Assembly: GCA_000320545.1 (NCBI GenBank)
Contig: ADNK01001300.1
Span: forward strand, 10,001-37,500
Direction of reading: 5' to 3'
Length of the DNA stretch: 27,500 nt
Origin: Bigelowiella natans CCMP2755
Taxonomy: Eukaryota > Cercozoa > Chlorarachniophyceae
Shown: in pieces, positions 22,135 through 27,500 of the stretch
Numbering within the stretch: position 1 is the stretch's first letter
How the letters are laid out: the number at the start of each line of letters is the position of its first letter
Program-made: the position numbers and the translations under genes
Notes under the pieces: generated by a model
The model's input: the letters and a program-made list of their open reading frames with translations, nothing else
What the model was told of the DNA's origin: nothing
The model's database searches: none

Positions 22135-23574
22135 TTACACAGTGTTGACATCACGTGAGGCAAGCTTTTTCGTCGCGCCAGGGGCTGTGCGCATTGTCTC
22201 GAGAGTGCACTTCAAGTCCTCAATTTGCGTTTCGTAGTCATCGATTATATCATCCTGAATATGAGTTTGACAGTAAAAGTTAATCAGAGTAAAAAATTAT
22301 AGCGCTTCTGAAATTTAAGGCCTAACTCAAATCTGTGCAGTATCTTTATGAGCATATATATTATAAACTGTTGTTTTGGAAGATCAAAGCCGCTTGGTTG
22401 GTATTGGTACACTTCACGCTACACAGTGCCATTATCGTGTCGACACCCTCAGAAACTCCCCATATTCAGGTGCAAAATTGCGTGCTGGTGTTGTTGTTGC
22501 TCCTGTGCCATGTCTTACACTGCGACTACCTTCTCTTGTTCCGACTCTGCAAGCTGGCATTTGAGCTCGGCAACTTTCATCTCAAGCTCTCGGAGCGCAC
22601 TACCCTCCTGTTCAAGCTTCATAAGGCCTTCCATGCTGATGATTTTCTCCGTAGCCTCTTCCTTTTCTGTCACTGCTTGTTCATACCTATTTGATGTGTA
22701 AGGTATCCCCCCCATTAACAAAACTCGCTCCCTATCTCGCACACAAAGGGACATACGGCATTACGATACCGGTGGATATGTGTTGCATGTGTCTGCCATA
22801 TATGTACAATTTTCAATGCCATGCATGGTGTTGGCGTATTGCTATTACTTCTGTTTGAGTATTTTAATGCCGTTATAAGCTTGGTCTCTTTGCTTTAAGG
22901 CTTTCTCCCTCCTAATCGTGTGGGTGATGCATACACATAATCAATAATACGCGTAGAATGCAGTAGGGATTGAGACTGTTAATTTACTTTTCCTTGTAGA
23001 ATTCGACAACTCGGAACAGTTTGGCTTGATCTTTCTTCAAGTCAATAATTTGAAGGTCCTTCTCTCTTAGGACATTTAGATGCGTGTCTACGCTGACTTT
23101 ATCCGGTGATGATGGCTTCTCTGATTTATCATTAGGCTCTTCTTCCTTTAATTCTTTTGTTTTAATTTCGGGAGGGGCATCATTTGCGCTCTGATGTTTT
23201 TCATCATGTCCCCCCTTACCATTTAGGAAAGGCTGCGAATCGGTCCCCACACCCACCGATCTAGTGGAAGGTACAGCCAAGACCGACTTGCTGACTTGCA
23301 CTGTGTTATTTTGATGAGATTTAGACTCTTTCAAGTGCGAACACCCTCCGGGAGGTGTATTGGAGATTTTACGAGAGAAGAAGCTTTTGCGCGAGTGGAG
23401 GGTACTGCGTCGGTTCTGATGAAAATTTGATTGTTTTCGGCGTCTCTTCTCCGGCATGAATGGGCGTAAAAATGCTCCGATTAAGTATTTAGGGCCCCCA
23501 CCACCTCCGAGTGAACATATTGTGGTCTCCCCCACGGTTTTTTTGCCATCAATTAAAGAGCTACTATTTGACAT
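22135..23574 (-). CDS. Coiled-coil protein with basic N-terminus, unknown function
   Basis: Four exons, 23574-22988, 22911-22849, 22686-22530 and 22254-22135, join in phase to 927 nt (308 aa). The first 60 residues include Gly-rich and Arg/Lys-rich segments (MPEKRRRKQSNFHQNRR), a possible nuclear or membrane-targeting region. The middle is polar and disordered. From about residue 165 (LREKDLQIIDLKKDQAKL) through exons 2-4 it is a long, nearly continuous coiled coil, e.g. KIISMEGLMKLEQEGSALRE and DDYETQIEDLKCTLETM. It ends VNTV before TAA. The donors gtaaat, gtaata and gtagtc and T-rich acceptors support the model. Probably a structural or scaffold protein. No family recognised. Confidence 0.75.
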
Positions 23575-24471
23575 TGAAGCTGCTCGTAATTAAAACACGT
23601 AGGTCTAATTCCTCCTCCACCTGTTCAGGATATAAATGAAAAATACCAGAATAAGTTAGGAATATAGCGTATCAATGTTGAATATAGCCGGCATGCATCA
23701 AGAGGCCTTGCCTCTCCCCCTTGCTCGCTCACTGCTGCCATACCGATGGCCCCTTCTTATTAATGCTCGGTCAAAAAATCAACGACATTTTGACAAAACG
23801 CCGTTCTTTTTCCAAAAGAACTCGATAGTTTTATTGTCGTTACCTTAAAATCACATGTTCCTCCGACCAGTGTTTCGAACAATCCCGTTTAAATAACACG
23901 TTAAGTCACAATATGTGCCAACTTAAAAAGAATATTTTAGTTCAAATAAACAGACGTTTTCTCTGACGCAAAATTTAAATAATGCTGCATATAGTAATGC
24001 GACAACTACATGTCGTAATAATTGTCTCGTAAAAAGTGGAATTTGCATTCCTTATTCTGAGACTTTATCTGAAAAAAACTTGATGCCTAATCCCGGCTTT
24101 TCGTCGTTCGTGTGGAAATCAACCTTTCTTTCGGTTTCGGACGCAGCATGTATCTTGTCGCAAATACTGATTTCCATGCTCATTGGTCGTACTCAACGGT
24201 CATATGCCGTTGGAAAATTCCCCTCCACTTTTTCGCTTGTGTCTTGGGAATCGCAAGTCGCTCCGTGACAGCCGCAACCCAGGCTTTCTTTTTTTTCCAT
24301 GCGCCGTTAAAATCGCCTAATATTTGGATGATTTAGGCATGAATAGTTGTCGCAGAGAGAAAATAAACGGCTGTAGGTATCCCTGCAAACTCCTGTAATT
24401 CCGATCTAGCGGTTGGGATTTCATTCGCATCGTTCGTTCGTACCTGAGCGTCCAACCTCACGCCTTCATCA
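23575..24471. other. Divergent upstream region, AT-rich, no gene supported
   Basis: About 900 bp between two divergently transcribed genes, so it should contain both promoters. It has no microsatellites and few CTAG words, unlike other gaps. Frames at 24080-24336 have no support. Confidence 0.5.
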
Positions 24472-25898
<1,427 letters not shown>

Positions 25899-26670
25899 TC
25901 TCGGTGGTAGCATCAAGATATAGGAGGCGCTTTTGCTCAGTCTTTCGTACTACACGGCCTCATATCGTATCGTTAATGTCGTATATATTCTTCGCCTTTA
26001 GTAGCGGGATTTGTGATAATTAGAGTGTTTGAAATGCTTTGTCTACCATGATATTGCATGCATAGCAGCACAAAAATGCTAGCATGCCTAGAGCATAGCA
26101 TGCATGGCCGCGTACACATTCATGAATTGCTCATTGCAAGAGGCATACACAAAATAATACAATGTATTATAATAATAGACACAGTAATATTGTATATGTG
26201 TATATTATAATATATCTTAGATATATGTGTACGCTATGCTAGCATGATGCAATACGATTTGTTCGCAGTCGCGTACATGCTTGCATGACCTACATGCACT
26301 TATACGACGCTGCGCCGTTCGCCTTTTATTTGTGCATATTTTGTTGCGCGGCGAGGGTTTTGCTAAATTGCTGTTGTCCCGTTTGTGTGTTCGTGCTAGC
26401 GTGCGTGCGTGCGTGTGTGAGCATCACAGCTCTAGTTGTGCTTACGCGTACGTGTTTTCTAGTGCTGAACTTATATACATGTGGCAGAAGAGAGCGACTT
26501 TTTGCAACTATCTCGCTCGCTGGCTACTTCCGGGCTAATATAGATGCGATGGTGTTCCAGAGTAGTAACGGAATGGCGGGGACAGCGTCCTCCATCTATT
26601 CCTTCGCAGTGTTAACAAAGAACAAAGAATAGACAGGGGTCTGCACATGCCCCCTCCCTTCCCCCCTCCG
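25899..26670. other. Intergenic, convergent 3' ends, no gene supported
   Basis: The 3' flanks of the F-box/LRR gene (+) and the small acidic-protein gene (-). Contains TATATTATAA-like palindromic AT stretches at 26160-26225 and gcatgcatag words. The Cys-rich + frame at 26281-26632 lacks support. Confidence 0.55.
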
Positions 26671-27363
26671 CTAGTTTGTGTCGATGTAAGACTCGATAAA
26701 CGATAGGATCTTTTCGTTTTCGGTGTCTTCTTCGGGGTCAGTGTTTTCATGTTTAAGGGGCTCCTCCTCCTCGTCGTCGCCGCCATCCTCAGAGGCAGAG
26801 CCATTCCTATGATTTTTCGGTGCTTCGCTTCCTGCCATAGTTATAGATTTACACAGGAGAGGCGCAAATTAGCACGGAAAAACACCTGTGATTTTTGCTC
26901 TGCAAAATGCAATCGTTAGCACCCCCTCTTCTGCCAAGCAAAAACAACCCAACCAAGCTGGAAAAAACGAGGGGCTCATTTCGCGCAATTTCCCGCTCAC
27001 CGCCACCACCACAAATGTAGGATTCCACGCATTTAGCATGGTTCGCATGTTTAAAAACAAAATCCTCGGAAATCAGCGAATTGCGTGGAAAGGAAGGACA
27101 ACAGGCGAGAACAGACAGCCAACAAGCAACACGCAACCGTGTGTACTGCTGCAGTCCCCATCCCCCATCGGCGTGCTCCTGGCTACAACTTTGAGGCCTC
27201 CCTGCCCGCTACTACGTGTCAGATCCATTCTTTGCTCGAGCTGGTCAACACACTTATGCAGCCTGGCGAACGCAGCCTCGAGCACCCCGACCAACATATC
27301 GAGGCTCTCCCCCCCTTCCTTCTGCCTACTCACAGCTTTCCGCACTAGCTGCTTCGTCGTCAT
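26671..27363 (-). CDS. Small protein: coiled coil plus acidic tail, unknown function
   Basis: Proposed exons are 27363-27216 and 26831-26671, joined in phase (C|GA) to give 102 aa. Exon 1 encodes MTTKQLVRKAVSRQKEGG and then a heptad helix, LDMLVGVLEAAFARLHKCVD QLEQRM. Exon 2 is acidic (SASEDGGDDEEEEP) and ends ILSFIESYIDTN before TAG. The donor is gtagta and the acceptor is tatggcag. The alternative is that 26838-26671 stands alone as a 55-codon gene starting MAGSEAPKN, since an in-frame ATG precedes the acceptor. Upstream of 27363 the same frame stays open to the window edge, so the true start may lie further right. No family recognised. Confidence 0.5.
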
Positions 27364-27500
27364 GGAGGAGGTGTGCGCGACGTTTCCTGGCCGTCTGTTC
27401 TCAGAGTCCTGGCCGTTTTGGGCTGAGGCACTACCACCATTGTCGCCGCAAGATAAGGGGGGGGGGGGGGTACCGGGCAGTGGAGTATGTAGCACATAAC

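Overview
This window is nuclear DNA of a eukaryotic microbe. Genes are split by GT-AG introns, intergenic DNA is rich in dinucleotide and (TAGC)n repeats, and there is an LTR retrotransposon. The species cannot be named from sequence alone. The pore region of the first gene and the large cysteine-rich membrane protein remind me of stramenopile (algal, oomycete or labyrinthulid-type) proteins; that is recollection, not a search result. I built the gene models by matching splice sites and intron phases by eye. Several have total coding lengths divisible by three with every junction in phase.

Layout, left to right. 1-2299 (+): 3' part of a K+-channel-like gene with an S6-like segment, one EF-hand, a poly-His stretch and a C-terminal coiled coil. 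3261-4376 (-): ankyrin-repeat gene with an in-frame TGA. 4497-8005 (-): a 3.5 kb LTR retrotransposon carrying only gag-protease. 9027-11560 (-): a 16-exon C2H2 zinc-finger gene with introns mostly of 52-62 nt. 12423-14936 (+): a five-exon secreted or type I membrane protein of about 745 aa. 16197-18995 (-): an 11-exon gene ending in an Fcf2 pre-rRNA-processing domain. 19742-20614 (+): an acidic single-exon protein with a possible acylation signal and a hairpin just before its ATG. 22135-23574 (-): a four-exon coiled-coil protein. 24472-25898 (+): an F-box/leucine-rich-repeat protein with a 159-nt (CA)n(TA)n tract inside the F-box region. 26671-27363 (-): a small coiled-coil/acidic protein. The gaps between genes are mostly CTAG-rich or AT-rich DNA with no supportable gene.

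The genes do not form one pathway. The most striking signal is in the retrotransposon. Its two 349-bp LTRs differ at 24 positions, and every difference is CpA or TpG in one copy and TpA in the other, all inside a 254-bp tract. This is the signature of repeat-induced point mutation (RIP), which is known from fungi. Many intergenic stretches are very rich in CTAG, which the same process could produce from CCAG/CTGG.
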